Notes: generated from the sequence alone by a model not told the origin. DNA of 64,000 nucleotides from Sphaerochaeta sp. (GCA_022482495.1 JAKVPA010000001.1:186001-250000); one strand, 5' to 3'; counted from the stretch's first letter, positions 9,478-19,157 are shown. Made by a program: numbers and translations.

Positions 9478-10542
9478 ATGAGCAAAATCGTGCTGCACGC
9501 CACCGACCTGGATGGCTATCTGAACGAAGACGACAAGAACAAGATCGCCACGGCGGACAAGATGTACGCCCAGTCGTTGTCGTACTGTGAGATTCTGGAC
9601 ACATCCACCGACGTGGTGAATCTGGAAACGGCCCGCAAGGGATTGGTGGAGAATGCGTCGGAGATCGGCTCGTACCTGAAGCAGGTGACGTCCGAAGTGA
9701 AACGGATCCACGTCTATTCGTTTGAGACGCCCCAGGAACAACACGGGGAAGCCAGCCGCTTGATCGCCAAACTCCGCTCTCCGGAAACGCAGCACGAAGA
9801 GTTCCTGTACTACATCCAGCGGGCATACGAACTGCTCTTCTCCCACGTCTTCGCCGACGCGGCTCTGCCCAACAAACGGAGCATCATCACCAAGACGCCG
9901 GTGACCAATCCGGTGCGCAACTATGCCGTACACCGCATCCCCGACGTGGACAATCTGATCCACAACAGCGTGATGTGCGTCATGCTCCGCGGAGCCCTCC
10001 TCCCCTCGATGATCCTCTCCAAGGAAATCCAGGACTACAGTTCGGACAACTTTGTCACGCCGTTTGCCCTGTTCAAGATCAAACGGGATGAGACGAAGCA
10101 TGAGTCCAACATGGACTACGTGCTGGATCTTGACCGTTCGTTCTTTGACCTGAAGAGCCTGGACGGCAAGGATCTGGTGTTCGCCGATCCGATGAACGCC
10201 ACCGGAGGATCGTTGGTGACGATCATCAACTACCTGAAGAGCAAGGACATCAAGCCGAAATCCATCAAGTTCATCAACGTCATCGCCGCGTTGAAAGGAA
10301 GCCTGCGCATCTGCAGGGCGCTCCCGGAAGCGGAAGTCTACACGCTCTGGATGGATCCGGTGCTGAACGACCAGGCGTACATCCTGCCGGGTCTTGGGGA
10401 TGCCGGAGACCGGTTGAACGGGCTGGACACCGGGGACAAGCCCCGCAACATGATCCAGTTGATCGCCGATTACGGCACCAACATCGTCAACCTGTACCGC
10501 GCGCAGGTACGGGTCATCGAAGACACCGTCCTGGGGAAATGA
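9478..10542 (+). CDS. upp: Uracil phosphoribosyltransferase with N-terminal extension
   Basis: 354 residues; the C-terminal about 205 match UPRT (uracil + PRPP to UMP). The PRPP loop D-P-M-N-A-T-G-G-S is at 237-245 and the uracil-binding stretch with P-G-L-G-D-A-G-D-R-L follows near 300. Standard Upp is about 208 residues, so about 130-150 N-terminal residues are additional, mostly helical and charged, with no motif I recognise. GAGGAG precedes the ATG. The gene diverges from adk and is followed 4 bases later by a TPR lipoprotein. The extension could be regulatory or lineage-specific. Uracil as substrate is inferred from the conserved motifs. Confidence 0.85.
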   Translation: MSKIVLHATDLDGYLNEDDKNKIATADKMYAQSLSYCEILDTSTDVVNLETARKGLVENASEIGSYLKQVTSEVKRIHVYSFETPQEQHGEASRLIAKLRSPETQHEEFLYYIQRAYELLFSHVFADAALPNKRSIITKTPVTNPVRNYAVHRIPDVDNLIHNSVMCVMLRGALLPSMILSKEIQDYSSDNFVTPFALFKIKRDETKHESNMDYVLDLDRSFFDLKSLDGKDLVFADPMNATGGSLVTIINYLKSKDIKPKSIKFINVIAALKGSLRICRALPEAEVYTLWMDPVLNDQAYILPGLGDAGDRLNGLDTGDKPRNMIQLIADYGTNIVNLYRAQVRVIEDTVLGK

Positions 10543-10546
10543 ACCG

Positions 10547-11128
10547 GTGAAAAGGTTCTTCCCGTTCCTTTTCGTCTGCCTGCTCCTCTTCTCCTGCGCC
10601 TCAAACGAGACGCGGGTGAACCAGGCGCTTTCCCGCGGCATGGCGTTGGTGGACGAAAAGCGATACGACGAAGCCATCCAGCTGTTTGATCAAGCTCTGG
10701 AAAAAGACCAAGGCAACATGAAACTGTTGTACGACAAGGCGCTGGCCTTGTTCGCCTCGGGACGGTTCACCGAAGCGCGAGCCCTGTGCGATGAGGCGTT
10801 CGCCCTGCACCCTGGCTCCCTTCGATTCCTGACGTTGAAGGCGGACAGTTACCGGGCGGAAGGAAACGTCCAGGCTACGCTGGAAGGATATCATCGCATT
10901 CTTTCCTTGAATCCCGGTGATACCGATTTCCGCGTCTCCGTGATGCAATGGGCGTTGGACGAAGGACTCACCGAGGAAGCGAAAACACAGGCACAATGGC
11001 TTCTGGACCATCGGGTGAACCTGATCGAGGCTTATACGGTGTTGGGAAAACTTTCCGGGGAAGGCAGCGTGGAGGAGGCGATCGCCTCCTACCTCAAAGC
11101 CCATCCCCCGGTCACGAAGGCAACTTGA
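10547..11128 (+). CDS. TPR-repeat lipoprotein
   Basis: 193-residue protein with a lipoprotein signal peptide (hydrophobic run ending L-F-S-C, Cys at about 17) followed by several tetratricopeptide repeats (for example Y-D-E-A-I-Q-L-F-D-Q-A). Predicted to be membrane-anchored and to mediate protein contacts. The start is GTG at 10547, four bases after the upp stop, suggesting translational coupling. Its 3' end overlaps the convergent chromate transporter gene by 17 bases. The partner is unknown. Confidence 0.8.
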   Translation: MKRFFPFLFVCLLLFSCASNETRVNQALSRGMALVDEKRYDEAIQLFDQALEKDQGNMKLLYDKALALFASGRFTEARALCDEAFALHPGSLRFLTLKADSYRAEGNVQATLEGYHRILSLNPGDTDFRVSVMQWALDEGLTEEAKTQAQWLLDHRVNLIEAYTVLGKLSGEGSVEEAIASYLKAHPPVTKAT

Positions 11129-11657
11129 GCAAAATTCCCAGTACGGCTGCGATGCCGATCCACACGATGGGGTGGACCTTCTTCAATTTGAGCATCAGCA
11201 CCAGGAAAACGGCGAACAGTGCCGTCTCCACCAGACGGATATGGGAGCCGTCAAACAGCGAGATGCGGAACACCTGCCAACCGGCGTAGGAGATCAAGGC
11301 GATCACCGAGGCGCGCAGTCCGTAGAACGCCCACTTCACATAGCGGTTGTCGCTGAACTTCTCCAGCACCCGGGCGATGATCAGAATGATGATGATCGAC
11401 GGGGCGACCAGCCCCAACGTGGCGCACAGGGAACCAAAGATTCCCCCGACGATGCTTCCTGTATAGGTCGCCATGTTGATGCCCATCGGACCTGGGGTTG
11501 ATTCGCTGACGGCGATCATGTTGGAAATGTCATTGACGGTGATCCATTCCGGGTGGGTCTGGGCCAGACGGAACAGGAACGGCAACGTGGCCAACCCACC
11601 ACCTACGGAGAACAGCCCGATCTTGAAGAATTCCCAGAACAACAGGAGGTAGGTCAT
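11112..11657 (-). CDS. chrA: Chromate transporter, short-chain subunit (second half)
   Basis: 181-residue CHR-domain membrane protein with the family features F-x-x-G-x-F-S-V-G-G-G near the N-terminus and T-P-G-P in the middle. Short CHR proteins occur as adjacent pairs that together equal one long ChrA, and this one overlaps the other half by 4 bases (ATGA). The family exports chromate by exchange or proton coupling, but the true substrate of many short pairs is unproven. Confidence 0.88.
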   Translation of the reverse strand: MTYLLLFWEFFKIGLFSVGGGLATLPFLFRLAQTHPEWITVNDISNMIAVSESTPGPMGINMATYTGSIVGGIFGSLCATLGLVAPSIIIILIIARVLEKFSDNRYVKWAFYGLRASVIALISYAGWQVFRISLFDGSHIRLVETALFAVFLVLMLKLKKVHPIVWIGIAAVLGILLKLPS

Positions 11658-12214
11658 GATTTCCTCCGTTTTTCTTTCAGAAAGGAGAACAGCAACCCCC
11701 AGAGGATTCCCACGGCGATGAAAATCACCGGAGAGAGGGAGAAGACGACCATCAGGACAAAGGTTGCCAGGCAGAGGACCAGTGTCGGGACATCAACGAT
11801 GCTTTTCTTTGCAAGTTTCACCACGCTGACGGTGATCAGGGCGCATACGGCGACCCGGATGCCGCTGAAAGCCATCTGGACGTATGTATTCTCTTCAAAC
11901 GCCGTAAGGACGGAGGCCAGGATGGTGATGATCACCAATGAGGGGAACACCATACCGAGTGTGGCGACAATGCCACCGATGTTTCCCCGTTGTTTATAGC
12001 CGATGAACGTCGCCGTGTTCACGGCGATGATGCCCGGCGTGCACTGTCCGACGGCAAAATAATCCAACAGGTCGGAATCGGTGCACCACTTCCTGCTTTC
12101 CACCACTTCCCGCTGCAACATGGGCAGCATGGCGTATCCGCCGCCAAAGGTCATCACGCCGATTTTGGCGAACGTCCAGAACAGCTGAGGAAGCGTTGTC
12201 TTCTCCTCATGCAT
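11654..12214 (-). CDS. chrA: Chromate transporter, short-chain subunit (first half)
   Basis: 186-residue CHR-domain protein with F-A-K-I-G-V-M-T-F-G-G-G and Q-C-T-P-G motifs. Forms the matched pair with the downstream 181-residue CHR gene. The start at 12214 lies inside the 3' end of rnhA (8-base overlap) with AAAGGG upstream, so the pair is cotranscribed with rnhA. Confidence 0.88.
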   Translation of the reverse strand: MHEEKTTLPQLFWTFAKIGVMTFGGGYAMLPMLQREVVESRKWCTDSDLLDYFAVGQCTPGIIAVNTATFIGYKQRGNIGGIVATLGMVFPSLVIITILASVLTAFEENTYVQMAFSGIRVAVCALITVSVVKLAKKSIVDVPTLVLCLATFVLMVVFSLSPVIFIAVGILWGLLFSFLKEKRRKS

Positions 12215-12665
12215 TCCCTTTGATCCTCCCGATCTCAGCCTGGACCATCTGGTCGCACTTTTCGTTCATCTCGATCCCATTGTGCCCCTTGACCCACCGG
12301 AATGACACGGACAGCCCGGAGACCAGCTTGTCCAGGATTTCCCAGTATTCCCGGTTCTTCACCGGTTTGTTGTCCGCCGTCTTCCACCCTTTTCGTTTCC
12401 AGGATGCGATCCACACCAGAATGCCGTTCTTCACGTACTGGCTGTCCGTGTTGACGACGATCCGCTCCGCCCCGAGGGTCCGGGCGTATTCCAGCGCTTT
12501 GATCACCGCGGTCAGTTCCATCCGGTTGTTGGTCGTCATCGCCTCCCCTCCGGAAAGCTCGGTGGTGAACACGCCATCCGCGTTGAGGGTGAACGCCCAG
12601 CCCCCCGGTCCCGGGTTGCCGCTGCATCCCCCATCCGTGTAGATCTCTATGGTTCGGTACTGCAT
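12207..12665 (-). CDS. rnhA: Ribonuclease HI
   Basis: 152-residue enzyme cleaving RNA in RNA-DNA hybrids. The four catalytic acids are visible: D in Y-T-D-G-G, E in N-R-M-E-L, D in N-T-D-S-Q-Y and D in N-E-K-C-D. G-W-K-T-A-D and V-K-G-H are also conserved. The start at 12665 gives the length and N-terminus expected of the family, although no clear Shine-Dalgarno precedes it; an in-frame ATG at about 12728 would add an unconserved leader. Confidence 0.94.
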   Translation of the reverse strand: MQYRTIEIYTDGGCSGNPGPGGWAFTLNADGVFTTELSGGEAMTTNNRMELTAVIKALEYARTLGAERIVVNTDSQYVKNGILVWIASWKRKGWKTADNKPVKNREYWEILDKLVSGLSVSFRWVKGHNGIEMNEKCDQMVQAEIGRIKGNA

Positions 12666-12753
12666 ACCGGCATGGTACAGAGGCGGATGGAACTGGTCAA
12701 CCGACCACGCGGGAACGGTATGCGACATTCCTGCCAAAAGGGAGACACTTTTT

Positions 12754-13638
12754 TCACCCCGCATCTTTGCCCCTCGGGGAAGGAGTCGTTGCGTTAAGCA
12801 CCAATGACGCCAACACCAAGACACCTCCGCCGACCAGGCGGAGGGTTAATGACTCCCCCAGCATCAGGACGGACGCCAGGACGGTGACCACCGGTTCCAC
12901 GGTGGATACCATGGCGGCGGTGGATGGGCCTATCTTCTCCATTCCGGTGAAGAACGACCAGAACGCCAGCACGGTGGAGACCAATGCGATGGACAGTACG
13001 GCGCCGATGCTGGAAGCGTCGTGGGGAAAGGAAAAGCCGGAAACTCCATTCATCACCCCATACACGAGGGCGGCCCCCAGCATGATGTACGCGGAAGACG
13101 AGATTTCCCTCCCCTTTCTCACCACCCGCGCGCTGACCAAAATATACCCGGTGTAGATCACCGCCGACGCGAGGGAAAGCACCACCCCTTCCATGCTTGC
13201 ATGGCCTTTGGCTCCCAAAATCACCACGGCACCAAGAATGGCACAGGCCAACGCAACGATGTTCCTCCGGCTGACCACCTCGTGGAACCACAGGACGGAA
13301 GAAGCCATCACCATCATCGGATAGGTGTACAAGAGAAGCGCCACCACACTGGCCGACGCGTAGCGGAGCGCGGTGAAATAGCAGTACGACTGGCCGACGT
13401 ATCCGATGGCGCCCAACAGAAGCGATGCCAGCGTATCCCTCCCTGACGGGACGGGAAGCTTCCGCAGGGCGGCGAACAGCCCCATGCACAATGCCCCGAC
13501 GGAAAACCGCAGGAACAGCAAGGTCACCGTACTGGTCCCGCCGGCATAGGCCATCTGGGCGAAGACCGGCATCACGCCGAACGAAGCGGCGGAGACCGCC
13601 ACCAGAACGATACCGCTTCCACGATTTGCCTCATGCAT
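12754..13638 (-). CDS. EamA/DMT-family transporter
   Basis: 294-residue inner-membrane protein with about ten hydrophobic segments in two EamA repeats, as in RhaT/YdcZ-type metabolite exporters. The substrate cannot be inferred. The start at 13638 (M-H-E-A-N-R) is chosen because GGGGGAG lies 6-7 bases upstream; a longer frame has no ribosome site. The gene is downstream of and codirectional with the helicase gene (145-base gap). Confidence 0.85.
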   Translation of the reverse strand: MHEANRGSGIVLVAVSAASFGVMPVFAQMAYAGGTSTVTLLFLRFSVGALCMGLFAALRKLPVPSGRDTLASLLLGAIGYVGQSYCYFTALRYASASVVALLLYTYPMMVMASSVLWFHEVVSRRNIVALACAILGAVVILGAKGHASMEGVVLSLASAVIYTGYILVSARVVRKGREISSSAYIMLGAALVYGVMNGVSGFSFPHDASSIGAVLSIALVSTVLAFWSFFTGMEKIGPSTAAMVSTVEPVVTVLASVLMLGESLTLRLVGGGVLVLASLVLNATTPSPRGKDAG

Positions 13639-13782
13639 GAGCGACTCCCCCACCATCCCTAGAAGGAACATAGCACACGAAGGGAAAAATGTATCTCCAG
13701 GCATGCCGGTCTTCAAGAAAAAAGAACGCGTCAGGTGGTTGCTTGATGAATGGTGCAAGAAACCAGAAGCCAAAAACCTGCC

Positions 13783-16719
13783 TTACCCAGCCACGTTTGT
13801 GGCATTCCATTTTGTGGTGTCACACAGGTACGCGTAAATGGCGTCAGAAACAGGATCCCTCATGCGAAAGCGCATGTGAACGACGGGAAGCGCTTCCCCG
13901 TTTTTCCCTGGCATCGTCTCTTCCTGGTCCTCCATCAACGTCATGTCACCCAAATAATAAAATTCTGATCCTTCATCATCACTCTTTTTGACAAACAGCA
14001 GCATCCTGATGCCGCCGCTTCGTATCGCCACCGGCTCCTTGCTGTTTGCACGCACGCCGTGGCGGGTGTACCAGGAGAACACCTCCTCACTTTCAAACCG
14101 ATCCTGGTAGTCGACGCTCGCGCTGATCTTTCCGGAATCCTTCGCATAGGTGACGAACACCGGACACGTCCTGGTCTTCTTGTAGTCGATCAAATAACCA
14201 TAGATGGTGGAAGTAAGATCTTTCCCCCATCCCAACAGACGGCACGCATCCTGACGGGTGTACCGCTCATACAATACGAAGTCACCTTCCCGACGAGGTG
14301 AAGATCCTTTTTTGCAAACTGCGCCAGTGAAAACGCCACCACATCGGATACACAGGACCGATACATGGGTTCAGAAAGAAGATCCAAGAATTGGGTGGTC
14401 GGCCGAACCATCGCCCCTTGTCGCTGGAGATAGCGTATGTTCCCGAATTTCGTCCGGTCCTGTTCTTTGAAAAACTGGTCGGACAGCACGTTGCACGCGC
14501 CTTCCACCGAACGATCACTTGGCTCGTACCCATACCGTTTTTGCACCTCCGCCTTGATGGACGCAATATCCACCATCAGCTCACCATCCAGGATGCGCTT
14601 CACCAGCAACGCTTCATAGGGACGTTTTCCCGAGGCCAACGCCGTTGCGAAGAACGCCAGGCTCTGCCAGTGGGCTTTGGTAAAAGGGAGGATCGAACGA
14701 GGCGGGATCAACGGTACGGACATACGCCGGATAGGAACGTTCCTTCGCCTTGCAATGGGCGATCAAGAGCAGAGGACTGACGGCGTTCAACGTTTCGAAA
14801 TCCATCATCATCGGAACCCGTCCGCACCGTTGCTTGACATCGGCATACCAGGCGGCAAGCTGTCTGCTCGCCGTATAGCCACCTTGGTTCACCGCCTGGA
14901 GGATCCGTTCCTTGGCGATATGATCGAAATCCACCGTGGAAACCCCATTGATGGCCAGGCTGCCTTCAATCACCAGCTTGCGCATCACTTCCTTTTCGTA
15001 GGAATGATCGCCAAACAACGCGACGGGGATCAGGTAATTGTGCTGGTAATTCCCAATGAAATCCACCACGGAAACGAACTGTTTTCCCGGATACAGGCGC
15101 AGTCCTCTTCCCAACTGCTGGATGAACACAATGGCCGAGGTGGTGGGACGAAGCATGACGATCTGGTTGACGCAAGGGATGTCCACCCCTTCGTTGAAAA
15201 TATCCACGGTAACCAGATAATCCAGATGGTCAGGATCGGTTTTCGGGGCTTTCAGCCGTTCGATGGCTTTTTCCCTGACCGCGGTGTCATCACTGCCACA
15301 CAGACTCAGGACGCGCATATCCGGCGCGTCAAGCTTGCGTGCAAGCTCCCGTGCCTCATCGTTCCTGCTGCAGAAAATCAAACCACGCGGCTCCGGGTTT
15401 CCCAGACGATACCGAAGTATCATCTGTCGGATCCGCCGCACCCGTTCGTCGGCCACCAAGTACCGGAAATCGGAGACCTCGCTCACTTCCTGCCCATCAA
15501 CGGTGAAATCGCTGATGCCCCAGTAATGGAACGGACAGAGCATCCCCTCTTCCAACGCGTTGGACAGTTGGATCTCATAGGCCACCGTGTGGTCAAAGAA
15601 CCGATAGATGTCATATCCGTCGGTCCGCTGTGGGGTGGCCGTCATCCCCAGCCAGAAATCCGGATGAAAGTACTGCATCACCCGTTGGTAGGTCTCCGCC
15701 CCACTGTGATGCACCTCATCGATGACGATGTATTGGAATGCGTCAGGAGAGAATCGGCGCAACACCTCCGGATGGTTCAGCGTCTGTACCATGGCAAACA
15801 CGAACCGGGAATCGGTCTCTCGGGAACCATCACCCACTACACTGACGGAAATATCGCTCCCAAAGACCGCCTGGAAGGTTTTGATGGCATCGGCAATGAT
15901 CGTGCTCCGATGGACGATGAACAGCATACGCCGGGGATTCACCGCCTTCACATCAAAGGCGCAAAGGAAGGTCTTTCCTGTTCCGGTCGCAGAAATGACC
16001 AATGCCTTCCGTTTGCCTTGGGCTCGGAGGCCAGCCAACGCAACCAACGCTTCCTGCTGCATGTGGTTCGGGGTGAACGTCGAGGGTGGATTGGCGTTCT
16101 GGTCCACATCCCGATGAAACGTCTGGTAGATCTGCCGATAATGGGCAAGCCATGCTTCCGAAACCTCGATCGCCTCGTCCCAGGCGTCCTGGAACTCGCT
16201 CTCCAGTTGGGCGAGGAACGAGCCGCCCTGCAGCATGGAAAGCCCGACATTCCATTCCCGGGTGACGGAGAGCGCCTCTTGGGTGAGATTGGCGCTTCCG
16301 ATGATCACGCTTGCCTGACGATGCAGGGGATCCTTGAAAAACAGGTATCCCTTCGCGTGGAATCGTGAACCACTGGCCACACGCACCTGGATGTTGGGAA
16401 ACGCACACAATGCTTCGATCGCGGCGGGATCGGTGAAGGAGAGGTAGTCGGTCGTAAGGATCCGACCCTTCACCCCTTTCCGGCTCGCTTCCTGCAATGC
16501 GCTGAACAGGGAAGCCACCCCGCCCTGCGTGATGAACGCCACGGAAAACAGGAAACCGTCACAGGAGGAGAGTTCCTTCACCAACGTGGACAACACTTTG
16601 GTCTTGGGATATCGGTTCAACACCAACGTCGGACGCAACGTTTCATCGGAGGGTACGGACGCGTCGATGAATCCCGTCCGCAAACTGTGGGTGAGCCGAT
16701 CCCCAAGATCATCCGGCAT
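13783..16719 (-). pseudogene. PLD-nuclease/SF2 helicase/DUF3427 protein, two compensating frameshifts
   Basis: Reconstructed length is about 978 residues. Domains in order: a phospholipase D-like HKD region (H121-x-K123, then I-I-G-S-A-N-L-T at 139-146), a DExH helicase core with S-A-T-G-T-G-K-T, D-E-V-H-H, M-T-A-T-P and Q-L-G-R-G-L-R, and a C-terminal DUF3427 region with D-F-V-L-Y-E-R-Y-T-R-Q-D. The frame shifts at about 14682-14685 (four A on the plus strand where three would keep frame) and returns at 14308-14313 (six T where seven would keep frame). The start at 16719 overlaps the Nudix gene by 11 bases. Architecture resembles HKD-helicases suspected of roles in DNA repair or defence; function is unproven. 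Homopolymer errors in the assembly would also explain the breaks. Confidence 0.85.
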
Positions 16720-17110
16720 GGGCAAGCTCCTTGGCGACGGAATCCAGAAGCAGACGGTCGGCATCCGCCCAATCCACCGAATGAAGGTGGTCAGCGTCCA
16801 GCCATCTGCTGGCCACATGCTCGGAAAGGGGGAGCTCGCCTTCCACCAGAATGCAACGATAGGCGTGCATCACGATGAAGAAGGTCTGGTATTGATGCCG
16901 GACCACACCCAGCTCCTTTTGGACGCGGATGGTGCTTTTCAGCTCTTCCCGGATCTCACGGACCACGGCTTCCTCCCCGGATTCACCCGCTTCCAGCTTT
17001 CCCCCGGGAAACTCCCATTTCAGCGCCACTTCCCCACGGTCGGGACGCTGTGCGGCAAACACTTTGCCGTCACGGATGATCACCGCGGCGGCCACTTCCA
17101 CCTGTTTCAT
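16709..17110 (-). CDS. MutT-like Nudix hydrolase ((deoxy)nucleoside triphosphate pyrophosphohydrolase)
   Basis: 133-residue Nudix protein. The Nudix box spans about residues 36-58: G-x5-E (G-K-L-E-A-G-E), then R-E-I-R-E-E-L. The box ends with K where Gly is usual, a tolerated change. Closest in style to MutT/NudG enzymes that hydrolyse oxidised dNTPs such as 8-oxo-dGTP or 5-hydroxy-CTP. Translationally coupled to the PLD-helicase gene (11-base overlap), which suggests a shared role in nucleic-acid damage handling; this is inference. Confidence 0.9.
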   Translation of the reverse strand: MKQVEVAAAVIIRDGKVFAAQRPDRGEVALKWEFPGGKLEAGESGEEAVVREIREELKSTIRVQKELGVVRHQYQTFFIVMHAYRCILVEGELPLSEHVASRWLDADHLHSVDWADADRLLLDSVAKELAHAG

Positions 17111-17154
17111 GCCACCATCCTAGCAGCTTCCGTTCCCTTTTTCCAGGCGGTTTG

Positions 17155-17183
17155 TTGACTTTGTCCTTCCCCACCGGTACGCT
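17155..17183 (+). promoter_or_regulatory. Candidate promoter of btuFCD leader
   Basis: TTGACT (17155-17160) and TACGCT (17178-17183) are separated by 17 bases and lie directly upstream of the cobalamin aptamer, placing the transcript start near 17190. Confidence 0.4.
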
Positions 17184-17184
17184 G

Positions 17185-17290
17185 AAAGAGCCAGCACGGG
17201 GGAAGTCGGTAATGCCGCGCGGTCCCGCCACTGTACAAGTCAGGAGACCCTGCCGGCATGACGCACGCCTACGACAGATAGGCAAAGGGG
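17185..17290 (+). promoter_or_regulatory. Cobalamin riboswitch upstream of btuFCD
   Basis: The leader contains the conserved cobalamin-aptamer elements in order: GGGGGAAGTCGGTAATGCCG, the B12 core CCCGCCACTGT (GCCACTG at 17227-17233), and AGTCAGGAGACCCTGCC. A short stem GCCTA...TAGGC precedes the start region and may form part of the expression platform close to the AAAGGGG ribosome site. Expected to switch off btuFCD when adenosylcobalamin is plentiful. Confidence 0.93.
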
Positions 17291-17296
17291 CGCTGT

Positions 17297-18190
17297 ATGA
17301 AACGATTTCTTTCCGTAGTGATCACCATGTTGGCAGCCTTGTTTCTTTTTGGCCAGCCGACGATGGAGACTCCTGTTTCCTCCACTGAGACCTACACGGA
17401 CAGCAGGGGAACCGTCTACGCCATCAAACCGGTCAGCAGGATCGTCAGTCTTGGGCCGACGGTCACTGAAGGCATCTGTGCGTTGGGCGCGGAGGACAAG
17501 CTTGTCGGACGCACCGATTTCTGCAATTGGCCCGAGTCGGTGTCGGCGATCCCATCCATCGGAGGGATCATCAATCCATCGGTGGAAAAGATCATCCGCC
17601 TCCAGCCGGATCTGGTCATCGCCAGTTCCATGGTGGGGGATGACGTATACCAGGCGATCCAGAACGCAGGAATCCCAGCCATTTCCATCAACAAGGAAGG
17701 CTCATTCGACGGCGTCTTCTCCTTCATCCACGACCTTGGACTGGTGATCGGCAAAGAAAAGGAAGCGGCGGCACTGGAAGCGACGATGCGCTCCCAACTT
17801 GAGGAAATCCAGACAACCTACCAGAATGCGCCGAAGAAGCGAGTGTACATCGCCGTGGCCTTTGGCCCGTATGACGCCACCGCCACCGGGGACACGTACA
17901 TGGACGAGATGATCACCCTGGCCGGCGGCATCAACGTGGCGAAGGACGGAAAGAACTGGATGTTCACCAAAGAGCAGCTGGTCCTGGCAAAGCCCGATGT
18001 GGTGATCCTGATGGGCCAGATGAACGACGGCTCCGACGGACAGGAAATCCTCTCCCAGTGGAAAGCGACCAAACCGTACGGTGATCTTCCCGCAAAAGTC
18101 AATGTGATCGACGGGGATTTGATCGGCCGGCAAGGCCCGCGCCTGGTGCAGGCGGTGGCCGAACTGGCCCGCCTGATCCATGAGGACTGA
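17297..18190 (+). CDS. btuF: Cobalamin ABC transporter substrate-binding protein
   Basis: 297-residue class III periplasmic binding protein (BtuF/FhuD/TroA-like fold) with an N-terminal signal peptide. The R-I-V-S-L-G-P-T-V-T-E start of the mature domain and the D-L-V-I-A-S stretch are typical of BtuF and FecB-like proteins. Assignment to corrinoid rather than haem or siderophore rests on the cobalamin riboswitch immediately upstream. The next gene starts one base after its stop. Confidence 0.88.
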   Translation: MKRFLSVVITMLAALFLFGQPTMETPVSSTETYTDSRGTVYAIKPVSRIVSLGPTVTEGICALGAEDKLVGRTDFCNWPESVSAIPSIGGIINPSVEKIIRLQPDLVIASSMVGDDVYQAIQNAGIPAISINKEGSFDGVFSFIHDLGLVIGKEKEAAALEATMRSQLEEIQTTYQNAPKKRVYIAVAFGPYDATATGDTYMDEMITLAGGINVAKDGKNWMFTKEQLVLAKPDVVILMGQMNDGSDGQEILSQWKATKPYGDLPAKVNVIDGDLIGRQGPRLVQAVAELARLIHED

Positions 18191-18191
18191 G

Positions 18192-19157
18192 ATGGCGAAG
18201 CATTCGTTCCATTGGGTCCTTCCCATCACCACCTTCCTCTTCGTCATTCTCTCTCTGATGATGGGAAGTTCCCGTTCGTCGCTGGGAGAAATCATCAGGG
18301 CGTTCCAGGGACAGGACCCTCCCCTGTGGTACATCATCGTACACCTGCGGATTCCCCGCACCATCGCGGCGCTGTGCTGCGGCGCCATCCTTGGCCTCTC
18401 CGGAGCAGTATTCCAGGCGGTGCTGAAGAACCCGATGGCAGACCCCTACGTGCTTGGCATCTCCTCCGGCGGCAGTCTGGGAGCGGCCATCGGCGCGGCG
18501 CTGGGCGCCGTCTCCCTGACCATCCCCGCCTTGATCGGAGGACTGGGGGCGTCGCTGTTCATTCTTGCCGTCTCCCTGCGCCACCAAGGACAGACCCGCC
18601 TGATCCTCAGCGGTGTGGCCGTCACCTACCTCTGCTCCTCCCTTTTGACGTTGATCATGCTGCTGGAGCGGGAACAGTACCAGCGGATCATGTTCTGGAC
18701 ACTGGGCTCGTTCTCCGCCTCGACATTCCGTCAGGCGGCGATGGCGGCGGTTCTTGCCATACTGATGTTTCCCCCGCTTTGGCGGCACAGCAAGGAACTG
18801 GACATGATGCTGCTGGATTCCTCCTCGGCGCTGTCCCTCGGCCTGGATATCCGCCGCTACCGCCTGTTGTTCCTCCTCCTGCCCACCATCGCCGTTTCCG
18901 TATGTGTCGCGTCCTTCGGGGTGATCGGATTCATCGGACTGCTTGCCCCACACATCGCGCGCCTGCTCTCCGGCCCGAAGCACCACCGGCTCCTTCCCGC
19001 TTCCGCCGCCTGCGGCGCATTGCTGCTGCTCGCATCGGACATCATCTGCCGTGTGGTGCTTCCCACCGGTGAGATGCCGGTCGGAGTGATCACCGCCCTT
19101 GTGGGCACCCCGCTCTTTCTGATGATGCTCCACCGGGGGAGGTACCAGTATGGATGA
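18192..19157 (+). CDS. btuC: Cobalamin ABC transporter permease
   Basis: 321-residue FecCD-family inner-membrane permease with the usual nine to ten membrane segments and the conserved R-I-P-R-T-I-A-A-L-C-C-G-A and G-x-I-G-F-I-G-L-L-A-P-H stretches. The start at 18192 is preferred over 18180 because GAGG lies 7 bases upstream. Overlaps btuD by 8 bases. Confidence 0.92.
   Translation: MAKHSFHWVLPITTFLFVILSLMMGSSRSSLGEIIRAFQGQDPPLWYIIVHLRIPRTIAALCCGAILGLSGAVFQAVLKNPMADPYVLGISSGGSLGAAIGAALGAVSLTIPALIGGLGASLFILAVSLRHQGQTRLILSGVAVTYLCSSLLTLIMLLEREQYQRIMFWTLGSFSASTFRQAAMAAVLAILMFPPLWRHSKELDMMLLDSSSALSLGLDIRRYRLLFLLLPTIAVSVCVASFGVIGFIGLLAPHIARLLSGPKHHRLLPASAACGALLLLASDIICRVVLPTGEMPVGVITALVGTPLFLMMLHRGRYQYG

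Noticed and set aside
13639-13782. Short plus-strand frames between the EamA and helicase genes
   Set aside because: They lack ribosome sites and conserved sequence, and extend into the antisense of neighbouring genes.
14677-16368. 563-codon open frame on the plus strand
   Set aside because: Antisense to the helicase domain, which has all SF2 motifs on the minus strand.
13783-17110. Defence island
   Set aside because: Only the Nudix-helicase pair is present; flanking genes are an EamA transporter and B12 uptake, with no toxin, restriction or CRISPR genes.
17152-17388. 78-codon frame starting near 17152
   Set aside because: Covers the cobalamin aptamer and runs out of frame into btuF; no domain.
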